64,000 nt of DNA from Paenibacillus camelliae. Its GTDB lineage: Bacteria; Bacillota; Bacilli; Paenibacillales; Paenibacillaceae. The translations under genes and the position numbers were made by a program. Below the pieces are notes generated by a model. The model ran no database searches, was not told the origin of the DNA, and worked only from the letters and a program-made list of their open reading frames with translations. Below are positions 27,225 through 34,864 of the stretch, piece by piece; position 1 is the first letter of the stretch; each line of letters begins with the position of its first letter. The DNA is taken from positions 496,001 to 560,000 of the forward strand of contig NZ_JAMBNY010000001.1 in assembly GCF_023715345.1 (NCBI RefSeq), written 5' to 3'.

Positions 27225-28669
27225 TATTTCGTATGCTGGTTTATTAGCTCTTTACGCATATTCCAAACCTTATCGCTAAGCACAACATCATATTTTTCAG
27301 GATTTAACTTGCGCAGCGTCTCAGGCCAAAATAGATCCAACTGTGAACGGTGATAGTCAGCTATTTCCTTTACAGTTGGCAATTCATAAATGAGCTGTCC
27401 ATTAACGAAAATCGGTGCAAGGATTGCCTGCACGCTGTAATTCTCCACTTTGCGTCTGATGTAGGGATGTGCAGGATCATATAGCATAAGCGGCTCTGCG
27501 CTACCCTCGAGCAGCTCATCATGCAGTACTATATAATCAGCCTCTGCCTTACCTGTTTCATTGCTTATAATCCGGTAAACATTTTTCTTACCAGGAGTCG
27601 TAATTTTCTCCGGATTACCTGATATTTTAATGACAGGCTCATACTCACCTTCATTCTCTTTGGCAACAAGCTTATAGACTCCACCTAAAGCGGGGTTATC
27701 AGCCGCTGTTATAAGCTTTGTACCTATCCCCCAGCTATCAATACGCGCACCCTGCGCCTTAAGCTCCACGATAATGTTTTCATCCAAATCATTAGATGCA
27801 ACAATCTTCACATCCTCTAATCCCGCCTGATCTAGCATCGTACGTGCACGCTTGGACAAATAAGCAAGGTCACCGCTGTCCAGACGTATCGCCTTCATGC
27901 GTTTACCTTTCTCAGCTAATTTCTTCGCTGTTTCAATCGCATGTGGTACCCCATCACGAAGGGTATCGTACGTATCAACGAGCAGCGTTACATCATCAGG
28001 CAAAGCCTCAGCGTAACGATCAAACGCCTCCTGCTCACTATTATGAATTTGCACCCATGCATGGGCATGCGTTCCTTTGGCTGGGATATCAAACAACATT
28101 GCTGCCCGCATGTTACTCGTTGCATGGAAGCCTACGATACAAGCCGCTCTAGCTCCCCATATCGCTGCATCAGCCTCCTGAGCACGCCTACTTCCAAACT
28201 CCATTAGAATGTCATTCGGAGCCACCTGCTTAATTCTTGCTGCCTTTGTAGCAATGAGCGTTTGAAAATTCACGAAATTCAATAACGCAGTCTCAATAAT
28301 TTGAGCTTCAAATATAGTAGCTTCGACCCGGATGATCGGTTCATTCGGAAAAACTAATGTCCCTTCGATCGCAGCATATAAATCACCGTGAAATTTGAAT
28401 TGGCGCAGCTCCTCTAGAAATGCCAGATCATAATTTTCCTCTTGCTTTGCTAAAAACGCAATATCTTCATCGCTAAATCGTAAATTCTCGAGATAGCGAA
28501 CAACTCGCTCTAACCCAGCAGCAACGGCAAAGCCATTGCCAAATGGCAGCTTGCGAAAATATACATCAAATACTGTTTTTTGATGATGCGTATGATGCTT
28601 CCAATGCGCGTACATCATATTAATTTGATATTTATCTGTATGCAGCATCAAATGCTGTTCTGTCATCAC
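27224..28669 (-). CDS. pncB: nicotinate phosphoribosyltransferase
   Basis: It converts nicotinate and PRPP to nicotinate mononucleotide (NAD salvage), with optional ATP coupling through a phospho-histidine. 481 aa, the Firmicute form. Visible: TDKYQINMMYAHW, FRKLPFGNGFAVAAG, EFGSRRAQEADAAIWGARAA, the KGTHAHAWVQ loop with the phosphorylatable His, AIRLDSGDLAYLSKRAR, ASNDLDE and SWGIGTKLITA. Monocistronic. Confidence 0.95.
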   Translation of the reverse strand: MMTEQHLMLHTDKYQINMMYAHWKHHTHHQKTVFDVYFRKLPFGNGFAVAAGLERVVRYLENLRFSDEDIAFLAKQEENYDLAFLEELRQFKFHGDLYAAIEGTLVFPNEPIIRVEATIFEAQIIETALLNFVNFQTLIATKAARIKQVAPNDILMEFGSRRAQEADAAIWGARAACIVGFHATSNMRAAMLFDIPAKGTHAHAWVQIHNSEQEAFDRYAEALPDDVTLLVDTYDTLRDGVPHAIETAKKLAEKGKRMKAIRLDSGDLAYLSKRARTMLDQAGLEDVKIVASNDLDENIIVELKAQGARIDSWGIGTKLITAADNPALGGVYKLVAKENEGEYEPVIKISGNPEKITTPGKKNVYRIISNETGKAEADYIVLHDELLEGSAEPLMLYDPAHPYIRRKVENYSVQAILAPIFVNGQLIYELPTVKEIADYHRSQLDLFWPETLRKLNPEKYDVVLSDKVWNMRKELINQHTK

Positions 28670-28756
28670 TTACACCTGCTCCTTCTTACAACCTTAGTCG
28701 CTGTAGATATATGTATGGTAATGGTTTTATTATGAAGTTTTTTTGTAAGATGTCAA

Positions 28757-28805
28757 ATAAAACGAAAAGAAGATAGGATTCAATCCTACCTTCTTTTCGT
28801 TTTAT
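28757..28805 (-). terminator. terminator after the SLH/PrcB gene
   Basis: AAAACGAAAAGAAG-TAGGATT and its complement form a long stem ending in TTTT on both strands. It directly abuts the stop codon. Confidence 0.8.
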
Positions 28806-29731
28806 TATGGAGTGATTAACTTCACTTTATAATGCGATGCAACATAGGTTTCAGCAATAGCTGTAGAGATAACCTGTGGATACATTTTATTTGGATCAGG
28901 ATCGACTTGTTTAATCTTTACATATGCTGTATCTTGATCAAATGTAATTTCTGTAATAGCGATGCCGTAGCCTGGATGAGGCACAGTTGCACTTACCGTT
29001 ACTTTATTTACTTGATCCGTAACTTTTTCTGTTTTGAAAGTAACATCCGTAAGTGCAGATGGCTTGTTCTCATCGTCTTTATTACCGAATGTTTCATCAA
29101 CGAAGGTTAACGCTTTATCTAGCCAAATCGCAGCTTCTTCACGAGTGATCGGCTTAGTAGGATTGAAGTTACCATTTTTGCTTAATTCAGCGAATTTAAG
29201 CAATAATAGCTTTTGGATTTCATCCTTGTATTCATCCTTAGCTTTATCAATATCCTTATAGTCGATGTGCATCATAATTAATGCGTAGTCGCCTTTACGG
29301 TCAACTTGATTAATTAATAGTGCAGCGAATTCTTCGCGAGTAATGGAAGCGTTCGGATTAACATTTTTGTCTAGTTCAATTCCGTTATAGAACCCATGTA
29401 AAAATGCCTCTGAGTACCATTTTCCATCCTTCACTTTTTTGTAAATATCACTTACTTTAGGCTCTTTTACAAATTTAATATGAGATAAATCAAGCTCGAA
29501 CGCCTCATCAAGCATGACAACTGCTTCCGCATAGCTTAGCTTAGCTTGAGGATGATATGAACCCTTACCCTTTCCTTTGGAATCACCCTTAATTACACCG
29601 CGCTCCTTCAAATGAGTAATGTGCTTCTCTCCTTTCAGCCCTTTAATGTCGCCGAAAGCAGACGCAACAGGAGTTAATGCCAGTACCATTAGCAATGATA
29701 ATACAATAGCTGTTATTCGTTTTCCTTTCAC
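28805..29731 (-). CDS. secreted protein with S-layer homology domains and PrcB-like C-terminus
   Basis: 308 aa. The signal peptide (MKGKRITAIVLSLLMVLALT, cleavage after ASA) is followed by SLH-type repeats: KGEKHITHLKERGVIKGDS, YHPQAKLSYAEAVVMLDEAF, NPNASITREEFAALLINQV and NFNPTKPITREEAAIWLDKAL. These usually bind pyruvylated wall polymer. Residues ~225-305 (VTVSATVPHPGYGIAITEITF, YPQVISTAIAET) match the PrcB C-terminal family, first known from a Treponema protease complex. Related SLH-PrcB proteins occur in Paenibacillus and Bacillus. Function unknown; no protease partner is adjacent. Confidence 0.85.
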   Translation of the reverse strand: MKGKRITAIVLSLLMVLALTPVASAFGDIKGLKGEKHITHLKERGVIKGDSKGKGKGSYHPQAKLSYAEAVVMLDEAFELDLSHIKFVKEPKVSDIYKKVKDGKWYSEAFLHGFYNGIELDKNVNPNASITREEFAALLINQVDRKGDYALIMMHIDYKDIDKAKDEYKDEIQKLLLLKFAELSKNGNFNPTKPITREEAAIWLDKALTFVDETFGNKDDENKPSALTDVTFKTEKVTDQVNKVTVSATVPHPGYGIAITEITFDQDTAYVKIKQVDPDPNKMYPQVISTAIAETYVASHYKVKLITP

Positions 29732-29935
29732 ATCAATTCCTCCTTGTAGTTATAATAGCTTCACTCGAATAAACGGTCATAACCGCTAATATGTTGCGCA
29801 CTAGTACATAAATTAAGTCTAATGCACTATCCTATCAATTTGTAGCCTAACCAGCCTATGTACAATTACTCACAAATAATATGTTGCTAAATGTTGTATG
29901 CTATGTTAATATATCTATTGTCGCTATAAATATAC

Positions 29936-30010
29936 AGGACGGTAACTCAGCGGGAGAGTGCTACCTTGACAGGGTAGAAGTCGCGGGTTCGATCCCCGCC
30001 CGTCCTACCA
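29936..30010 (+). tRNA. tRNA-Val (anticodon GAC)
   Basis: The 75-base cloverleaf has acceptor AGGACGG/CCGTCCT, D-arm, anticodon stem CTACC/GGTAG with loop TTGACAG, T-arm GCGGGTTCGATCCCCGC and an encoded CCA. It stands alone on the plus strand, followed by a terminator. Confidence 0.93.
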
Positions 30011-30024
30011 GTACATAAACGTTC

Positions 30025-30057
30025 AAACCCCTTGATAATCAAGGGGTTTTTCTTGTT
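30025..30057 (+). terminator. terminator after tRNA-Val
   Basis: AAACCCCTTGATAATCAAGGGGTTTTTCTT: 9-bp stem, small loop, T-run, 15 bases after the tRNA 3' end. Confidence 0.9.
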
Positions 30058-30097
30058 TTCTTAACTTATGTAAATCTCACTAAACACACTCTAGTAA

Positions 30098-30196
30098 ATT
30101 ATTGTTGGGGACGAACTGGGGACGAGAATGCACCAAGGTGCAAAAACAAAAAATGGACGACCTTTATTATACCAATTAAAGAGTTCCCACCAATAA
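30098..30196 (+). pseudogene. possible C-terminal remnant of a phage-type tyrosine integrase
   Basis: A short frame without a usable start encodes about 32 residues (GDELGTRMHQGAKTKNG then RPLLYQLKSSHQ, stop). The G-D-E-L-G-T-x pattern resembles the C-terminal tails of Firmicute phage integrases, and it lies 90 bases past a tRNA 3' end, where such elements integrate. No catalytic residues are present. This is a suggestion from pattern and position only. Confidence 0.3.
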
Positions 30197-30278
30197 AGGT
30201 GAGAGCTATATTCACTGATTAACTTTCAAAAATTTGACAATAATATAAGTATTAAATTTAAGGGGGATGTTATATAAA

Positions 30279-30617
30279 ATGAATAAGAATAATCCAAATC
30301 CGATGAACGAATGCGAGCAAATGGTTCAGATGTTGATTCAGCAAACGACTCACTCCTACCACGTTTATGAACAATTAAAACAACAAGAACAAAAAAGTGC
30401 TCAGCAATTTCAAAATTTAATTTCAAAAGAGCGTCAAGCTATACAAACTATACATACTGCTCTTCAATCTCACCAACAAGCTATTTCTGAAATGGAGCGA
30501 ATAGTAGAAATGTATAAGCAAATTACACCCTCAGACAACAGTTCATCTTCAGACATTTACAGCTCATCTTCAGACAATCATTTCTCCAGTCAAAGTGGGC
30601 AACAGTTAACAAACTAA
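30279..30617 (+). CDS. coiled-coil hypothetical protein
   Basis: 112 aa, not recognised. Residues ~9-82 are predicted helical and Gln/Glu/Lys-rich (YEQLKQQEQKSAQQFQNLI, MERIVEMYKQI), typical of a coiled coil. The last 27 residues are Ser/Asn-rich with two DxYSSSSDN-like repeats, probably disordered. AGGGGG precedes; ATG 30279 gives 12-base spacing, while the ATG at 30267 abuts the Shine-Dalgarno. It lies in the variable segment after tRNA-Val and may be element-derived. Confidence 0.6.
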   Translation: MNKNNPNPMNECEQMVQMLIQQTTHSYHVYEQLKQQEQKSAQQFQNLISKERQAIQTIHTALQSHQQAISEMERIVEMYKQITPSDNSSSSDIYSSSSDNHFSSQSGQQLTN

Positions 30618-30640
30618 AATTTTATTGATTTTACCAACAA

Positions 30641-30675
30641 AAAAGCCCCTCCACCACTAAGGCAGAGGGGCTGTG
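30641..30675. terminator. hairpin between convergent genes
   Basis: GCCCCTCC ... AGAGGGGC stem, with T-run on the minus strand. The rest of the 30618-30973 interval holds a short GGAGGACTTAAATCCTCC palindrome at about 30745-30762 and nothing else I can support. Confidence 0.6.
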
Positions 30676-30973
30676 CTGTAACTATTTAGTAAATTTAGCT
30701 ATGTATGTTTAGTTGAACACCGTTAAGTTTGGTTAGATACTGAGGGAGGACTTAAATCCTCCTTCTGTAATTCCTATAACATTTGCAAAATCTTAACTAA
30801 TGGAAGATAGAGTACATCGTCTGAGGTGCAAGCTATACTAGCAAGCGATTATTAGGATTGATTGGATAACCAATATTTTATAGAAGCATTAGAGGTCATG
30901 CGTAGTTTTGTTTCAACACCTACATATACATATTAATGGATAGTAGAATTTTACTCTCCTCTTTTTGTTCATT

Positions 30974-31537
30974 CTATAAATTGAAATTCGTCTTGATCAT
31001 ATTAGCTACTTCGCAGGCAGCTAGACGCGTATTGTTAATTCTTATGTAGTTCTCTCTTGTTATCTCGCCATCAAGGGAGTTCAAGCGATGCTGCTCTGCT
31101 GTCCTAATTAATTCCTGCTCCGAACGTGTGACATCTCGTTTGGTTGGTTTGTGCTCTAATCTATGAGGCGTTTTATTCCTTTCTATTCTCTCCTCTAGAT
31201 CAGCTTCTAGCTCTACAAAATAAACCTCTCCGCCGTTGTTTTCGAATATTTTACAAACCTTATCGACATAGTCCCAGTCACTTTTTAGATCAAAGCCCCA
31301 AACATAGGTGAAAATCATTCCATACATATCGCTAGCAGCTGCTGCTTCAAAAACATCTTCACGGAATTTATTCACTAATCTCCACATTTCGTGGTTAAAG
31401 CCAAAATAGGGAGCTAATAACTCAATCGTCATATGATTGTGGAACAGCTTTAGATCTGTAATCCTCTCAAGCTCATGTCCTACAGTCATTTTCCCTACTG
31501 CTTGCGGTCCAAATATCATCACAAACTTCACCAGCAT
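30974..31537 (-). CDS. P-loop nucleotide kinase-like protein
   Basis: 187 aa from ATG 31537 (AAGGTGG upstream; upstream in-frame codons to 31585 lack a site). The Walker A motif FGPQAVGKMTVG lies near the N-terminus. FHNHMTIELLAPYF, VYFVELEADLEERIERNKTPHR and a C-terminal helical segment give the overall layout of shikimate/adenylate-kinase-like P-loop proteins of the AAA_33 type. Substrate unknown. The gene begins just after the terminator of the upstream tRNA operon. Confidence 0.78.
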   Translation of the reverse strand: MLVKFVMIFGPQAVGKMTVGHELERITDLKLFHNHMTIELLAPYFGFNHEMWRLVNKFREDVFEAAAASDMYGMIFTYVWGFDLKSDWDYVDKVCKIFENNGGEVYFVELEADLEERIERNKTPHRLEHKPTKRDVTRSEQELIRTAEQHRLNSLDGEITRENYIRINNTRLAACEVANMIKTNFNL

Positions 31538-31604
31538 CGCCACCTTGTAAGATAATTCCTTATAATACCAGAATATACTTTTCAAAGATACGATAATTTC
31601 TTAA

Positions 31605-31640
31605 AATAAAAAATCCATTAAGCTAGGCTTAATGGATGGA
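31605..31640 (-). terminator. terminator of the tRNA operon
   Basis: On the minus strand TCCATTAAGC, CTA loop, GCTTAATGGA then TTTTTTATTTT, 38 bases after the last tRNA. Confidence 0.9.
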
Positions 31641-31677
31641 CATGACTCTATTCTATTAAATATACATTTTCAATCAA

Positions 31678-31766
31678 TGGTGCCGAGGACCGGAATCGAA
31701 CCGGTACGGTAGTCACCTACCGCAGGATTTTAAGTCCTGTGCGTCTGCCAGTTCCGCCACCCCGGC
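31678..31766 (-). tRNA. tRNA-Leu (anticodon TAA), copy 2
   Basis: The 89-base class II tRNA has acceptor GCCGGGG, anticodon loop CTTAAAA (UAA), a long variable arm (GGTAGGTGACTACC region) and encoded CCA. Identical to the copy at 31806-31894. Confidence 0.94.
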
Positions 31767-31805
31767 GTATAAGTATATTTGAATATGTAGAGTTATGTAA
31801 AGCAA

Positions 31806-31894
31806 TGGTGCCGAGGACCGGAATCGAACCGGTACGGTAGTCACCTACCGCAGGATTTTAAGTCCTGTGCGTCTGCCAGTTCCGCCACCCCGGC
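31806..31894 (-). tRNA. tRNA-Leu (anticodon TAA), copy 1
   Basis: The sequence is identical over 89 bases to the next tRNA gene; the copies are separated by 39 bases. Anticodon UAA, long variable arm, encoded CCA. Confidence 0.94.
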
Positions 31895-31902
31895 AAAATA
31901 AA

Positions 31903-31979
31903 TGGTGGGCCCTGAGGGACTCGAACCCCCGACAAATCGGTTATGAGCCGACTGCTCTAACCAACTGAGCTAAGGGCCC
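31903..31979 (-). tRNA. tRNA with CAT anticodon, probably tRNA-Ile2 (lysidine-modified)
   Basis: 77 bases, acceptor GGGCCCT/AGGGCCC, anticodon arm CGGCTCATAACCG, encoded CCA. The body resembles the Bacillus tRNA-Ile(CAU) that TilS converts to read AUA, more than elongator tRNA-Met, because of the GTTGGTTAGAGCAG D-arm and GGCTCATAACC anticodon arm. Elongator Met remains possible. Confidence 0.8.
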
Positions 31980-32020
31980 TCGATCATATAATGAATGCTA
32001 TCATTACCGACTAGAGAATT

Positions 32021-32096
32021 TGGTTGCGGGGACAGGACTTGAACCTGTGACCTTCGGGTTATGAGCCCGACGAGCTGCCAACTGCTCCACCCCGCG
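32021..32096 (-). tRNA. initiator tRNA-fMet (anticodon CAT)
   Basis: 76 bases; CGCGGGG acceptor with the initiator-type C1:A72 mismatch, D-arm GAGCAGTTGGCAGCTC, three G:C pairs in the anticodon stem (GTCGGGCTCATAACCCGA) and encoded CCA. It is first in the four-tRNA operon. Confidence 0.92.
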
Positions 32097-32135
32097 TCAT
32101 TGAAAATTTGTCCACTCGCAATGGCGACATGAATT

Positions 32136-32165
32136 AATATACTATAAACAAACATCTCACGTCAA
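32136..32165 (-). promoter_or_regulatory. promoter of the tRNA operon
   Basis: On the minus strand TTGACG, 18 bases, TATATT, 40 bases upstream of tRNA-fMet. Confidence 0.6.
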
Positions 32166-32229
32166 GCATTTTTTACAACATTTTCTTCAGATTTTCGCAT
32201 TCATGATTTTTCGAGCCCTTAGCATCGTT

Positions 32230-32403
32230 CTATTGGCGGTGTGCAGGCATATATCTTACACCGTATTTTCCTCGATTTGATTTGTAGATTTCAATTTCTT
32301 TGGGGCATTCCATACCATACATCCAGTAATCATGCTCCATACGCTGAACAACACAGCTTGCTTGAAATTTCGATTCATACAATCGAATCCAGTACACCCA
32401 CAT
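32230..32403 (-). CDS. small Trp/Tyr-rich hypothetical protein
   Basis: 57 aa from ATG 32403, with GGAGGTG and AAAGGA upstream. It begins MWVYWIRLYESKF, contains three Cys and many aromatic residues, and ends in a basic YKSNRGKYGVRYMPAHRQ tail. No family is recognised. The good ribosome binding site and protein-like composition favour a real gene, but length is short and a 48-bp repeat array lies just upstream. Confidence 0.5.
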   Translation of the reverse strand: MWVYWIRLYESKFQASCVVQRMEHDYWMYGMECPKEIEIYKSNRGKYGVRYMPAHRQ

Positions 32404-32459
32404 ATTCCTTTTCACCTCCATTGATAAGGATAGCGTGCCCAATTTGTGCAGCTTCATTC

Positions 32460-32796
32460 AGCGCTACGTGAACATTGAGGCTTCAATTGCTGTTGTCCTC
32501 TGATTTTAGCGCTCCGTAAACAATGAGGCTCCATTTGCTGTTGTCCACTGATTTCAGCGCTCCGTAAACAATGAGGCTCCATTTGCTGTTGTCCACTGAT
32601 TTCAGCGCTCCGTAAACAATGAGGCTCCATTTGCTGTTGTCCACTGATTTCAGCGCTCCGTAAACAATAAGGCTCCAATTGCTGTTGTCCACTGATTTCA
32701 GCGCTCCGTAAACAATAAGGCTCCAATTGCTGTTGTCCACTGATTTCAGCGCTCCGTAAACAATGAGGCTCCAATTGCTGTTGTCCACTGATTTCT
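32460..32796. repeat. 48-bp tandem repeat array
   Basis: Six full units start at 32477, 32525, 32573, 32621, 32669 and 32717, with a partial seventh at 32765 and a degenerate fragment before the first. The unit reads GAGGCTCCA-TTGCTGTTG, TCCACTGATTTCAGCGCTCC, GTAAACAAT with few substitutions. Because 48 is divisible by three, two minus-strand frames stay open as 16-residue periodic frames; I treat these as artefacts. There are no spacers, so it is not CRISPR. Confidence 0.93.
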
Positions 32797-32880
32797 TGAA
32801 GAATATTATATGTAGAAATCAGTGGACAAAGGCAAACGCTTCGCTTTTACGCTCTCATTGTTTACTCCGCTGGAGAGTTT
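32780..32880. repeat. inverted, diverged copy of the 48-bp unit
   Basis: The last direct unit ends TGTTGTCCACTGATTTC; 19 bases later GAAATCAGTGGACAAAGG runs in the opposite sense, followed by GCAAACG and, after a 15-base insertion, CTCATTGTTTACTCCGC, which matches the reverse complement of the unit (CTCATTGTTTACGGAGCG). The junction can form a long hairpin. Confidence 0.75.
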
Positions 32881-33018
32881 GTTGGGGCTTGTGCTTCGTA
32901 GTTCTCTTCACCTTACTCCGCTGGAGCGTCTTTGTAGGTTGTATCTGCGTAGTCCTCTTCACCCTGACTCCGCTGGAGCGTCTTTGTAGGTTGTATCTGC
33001 TTAGTCCTCTTCACCTTA
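32862..33018. repeat. three tandem ~51-bp repeats
   Basis: Units begin at about 32862, 32913 and 32965 with ACTCCGCTGGAG, continue (G)CGTCTTTGTAGGTTGTA-TCTGCGTAGT and end CCTCTTCACC. The first is diverged, the second and third nearly identical. They are continuous with the inverted copy of the 48-bp unit. Confidence 0.85.
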
Positions 33019-33265
33019 TAATTCACTAGGGCTTAGTTTCTTCGATAACAGTCTCATCGTCCGTTGGAGTGCTTATCATAGACTCTAGCTTCCTTTCTCA
33101 CACCTAACTAATGTTAGATAGGTATTTATGTTCAGAAGTCGTCGACGTGCCTTATACGGTCTGAGAACGTCAGGCTGACCTGTGCCTTTTCAATATAGTG
33201 TGCAACTATGTAAACTTTGCTAGCGTTATTATTAACAACTGGATAATTAAGGGAGGGTGAGTTTT

Positions 33266-33685
33266 GTGAGTACAAAAATACTCATTATATTGCTTTGTTG
33301 TAGTGTTACTCTATTAACTGGCTGTAATAAAGAAACCCCTGATGAATTATTAGATGTCCATATTCAATATTTAGAATCCTATGGATGGCACATTCAAGAG
33401 AAGCTTAGTGAGAATAGTGAAGTCATGAATTATTATCCTGAACGTATTGAATCGTTGCGTATTTCTTCAGGTTTAGATTTAGAGCCTTATAGAGGACAAG
33501 AACTTTATATTACGGGTTATGTGCTGGAGGAAAGACAGGCTTCTGGAGAGAAAGTGTATGCCTCCATTTATGAATTAGACGGTGAGATCATTGGAGGCAG
33601 TGGCGCCTTAGAAAGCTGGACACCAGGGAGATTCGCTCTTACTGATAAAGAAAGATTGATGAAAGAAGGGATTATTACACCATGA
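33266..33685 (+). CDS. small lipoprotein, DUF4830-like
   Basis: 139 aa from GTG 33266 (GGGAGGG upstream). Lipobox LLTGC after a hydrophobic signal indicates a membrane-anchored lipoprotein. The body carries DVHIQYLESYGWHIQEK, the typical start of DUF4830 domains, then two beta-rich segments (LYITGYVLEE, KVYASIYELDGEIIGG). Function unknown. It is monocistronic, downstream of the repeat locus. Confidence 0.72.
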   Translation: MSTKILIILLCCSVTLLTGCNKETPDELLDVHIQYLESYGWHIQEKLSENSEVMNYYPERIESLRISSGLDLEPYRGQELYITGYVLEERQASGEKVYASIYELDGEIIGGSGALESWTPGRFALTDKERLMKEGIITP

Positions 33686-33786
33686 ATTTCTTAGTGAAAC
33701 GTTATGCCAACCGCGATATCTATTCCAAATGTGATTGTGTCTGCAAATAGCAATCAATAATTATTGGGCTACAATGTTCCACACAA

Positions 33787-33832
33787 AAAAGCAGGATGGA
33801 AAAAAATGCGTACATTTTTTCCATCCTGCTAT
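33787..33832. terminator. bidirectional terminator
   Basis: GCAGGATGGAAAAAATG and complement form a 17-18-bp stem with a 4-base loop between the convergent lipoprotein and ABC genes. Confidence 0.85.
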
Positions 33833-33856
33833 GCATTTAGATATTATGATGATTAG

Positions 33857-34861
33857 TTAGCGCTTATGAGCTACCTCAGCGACGCTCACATCGCTTTCTG
33901 CTGTCTCAGCCTTACTATCATTTGCATCACTTGCTTCATCCTTAGGAGCTTCTTCCTCAGCCTGAGATTCAGCCTTTGCCGGCTGCTCTGGAGATGTGAT
34001 CGTGAGCTTCTCGCCGTCAAACTCCATTAGCACCTTGTCCTTAATGTTCATTGCCTTCAGATACTCTTTAGGCACCTGTAGTCTTCCGACTCGGTCAACG
34101 ACAACGTATGCGACATGCGCAGCATTGTCGCCACGATGAGATGAGAAGGAAACGAATCCATCCTTAGCTGCTCCAAGTTCTGGATTATGCTTTACGAATT
34201 CCGTACTCGTCAATCCATCCCGGATCGCAACGACACGATCAACCTGACTTGCTAGCTCCATATCATGCGTAACGATAACAATCGTAACGCCGATCTCTTT
34301 GTTAAGCTTACGGAATATGTTCATGATCATATCTGAGGTAGCCGTATCTACTGATCCCGTCGGCTCATCGGCAAGCAGAAGCTGTGGACGGTTAGATAAA
34401 GAGATGGCGATCGCTACACGCTGCTGCTCACCACCTGATAGCTGATGAAGCTTGTTGTTCATACGATGACCTAGTCCGACCCACTCGAGCAGCTGCTTCG
34501 CGTATTCGCGATCCAGCTTACCTGAGAGCATCATCGGCATTTCCACGTTCTCAAGTGCGGTTAGATAGGGTAGCAGGTTTCGTGCATTGTTTTGCCAGAT
34601 GAACCCTACTGTGTCGCGTTTATACTCGACAAGCTGCTCTTCGGTCATTTTAAGCAGATCCCACTTCCCTACTCTTACCTGTCCCGCAGAGGGGCGGTCA
34701 AGACCGCCCAGCGTATTCAGAAGCGTTGACTTTCCGCTTCCGCTATTACCGATGATCGCCATAAGCTCGCCTTGCGAGACAGACAGATTCAAGCCCTGCA
34801 ACGCGACAACCTCTAGATCATCTGTTTTGTATATTTTGACTAACCCTTCACAATGTATCAT
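33857..34861 (-). CDS. ABC transporter ATPase with AbrB-like C-terminal domain
   Basis: 334 aa. Residues 1-225 are a LolD/MacB-type ATPase: Walker A GNSGSGKST (38-46), signature LSGGEQ (141-146), Walker B LLLADEPTG (161-169), H-loop THD. Residues ~250-291 (AYVVVDRVGRLQVPKEYLKA, MNIKDKVLMEFDGEKLTITS) match the SpoVT/AbrB swapped-hairpin fold. The last ~43 residues are a low-complexity acidic Ala/Glu/Ser tail. It ends the four-gene export operon and starts 4 bases after the permease stop. The extra domain is unusual for this ATPase family; its role (dimerisation or regulation) is inferred only. Confidence 0.88.
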   Translation of the reverse strand: MIHCEGLVKIYKTDDLEVVALQGLNLSVSQGELMAIIGNSGSGKSTLLNTLGGLDRPSAGQVRVGKWDLLKMTEEQLVEYKRDTVGFIWQNNARNLLPYLTALENVEMPMMLSGKLDREYAKQLLEWVGLGHRMNNKLHQLSGGEQQRVAIAISLSNRPQLLLADEPTGSVDTATSDMIMNIFRKLNKEIGVTIVIVTHDMELASQVDRVVAIRDGLTSTEFVKHNPELGAAKDGFVSFSSHRGDNAAHVAYVVVDRVGRLQVPKEYLKAMNIKDKVLMEFDGEKLTITSPEQPAKAESQAEEEAPKDEASDANDSKAETAESDVSVAEVAHKR

Positions 34862-34864
34862 CCG

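Noticed and set aside
32454..32788. Two overlapping minus-strand frames with 16-residue repeats (CLRSAEISGQQQ and WSLIVYGALKSV types)
   Set aside because: They result from a 48-bp non-coding repeat whose length is a multiple of three; both frames are equally open and neither has a convincing ribosome binding site.
32460..33018. CRISPR array
   Set aside because: Repeats are directly contiguous without unique spacers, and there are no cas genes.
32763..33029. Plus-strand open frame over the 51-bp repeats
   Set aside because: Lies fully in repeats, with no ribosome binding site and low-complexity composition.
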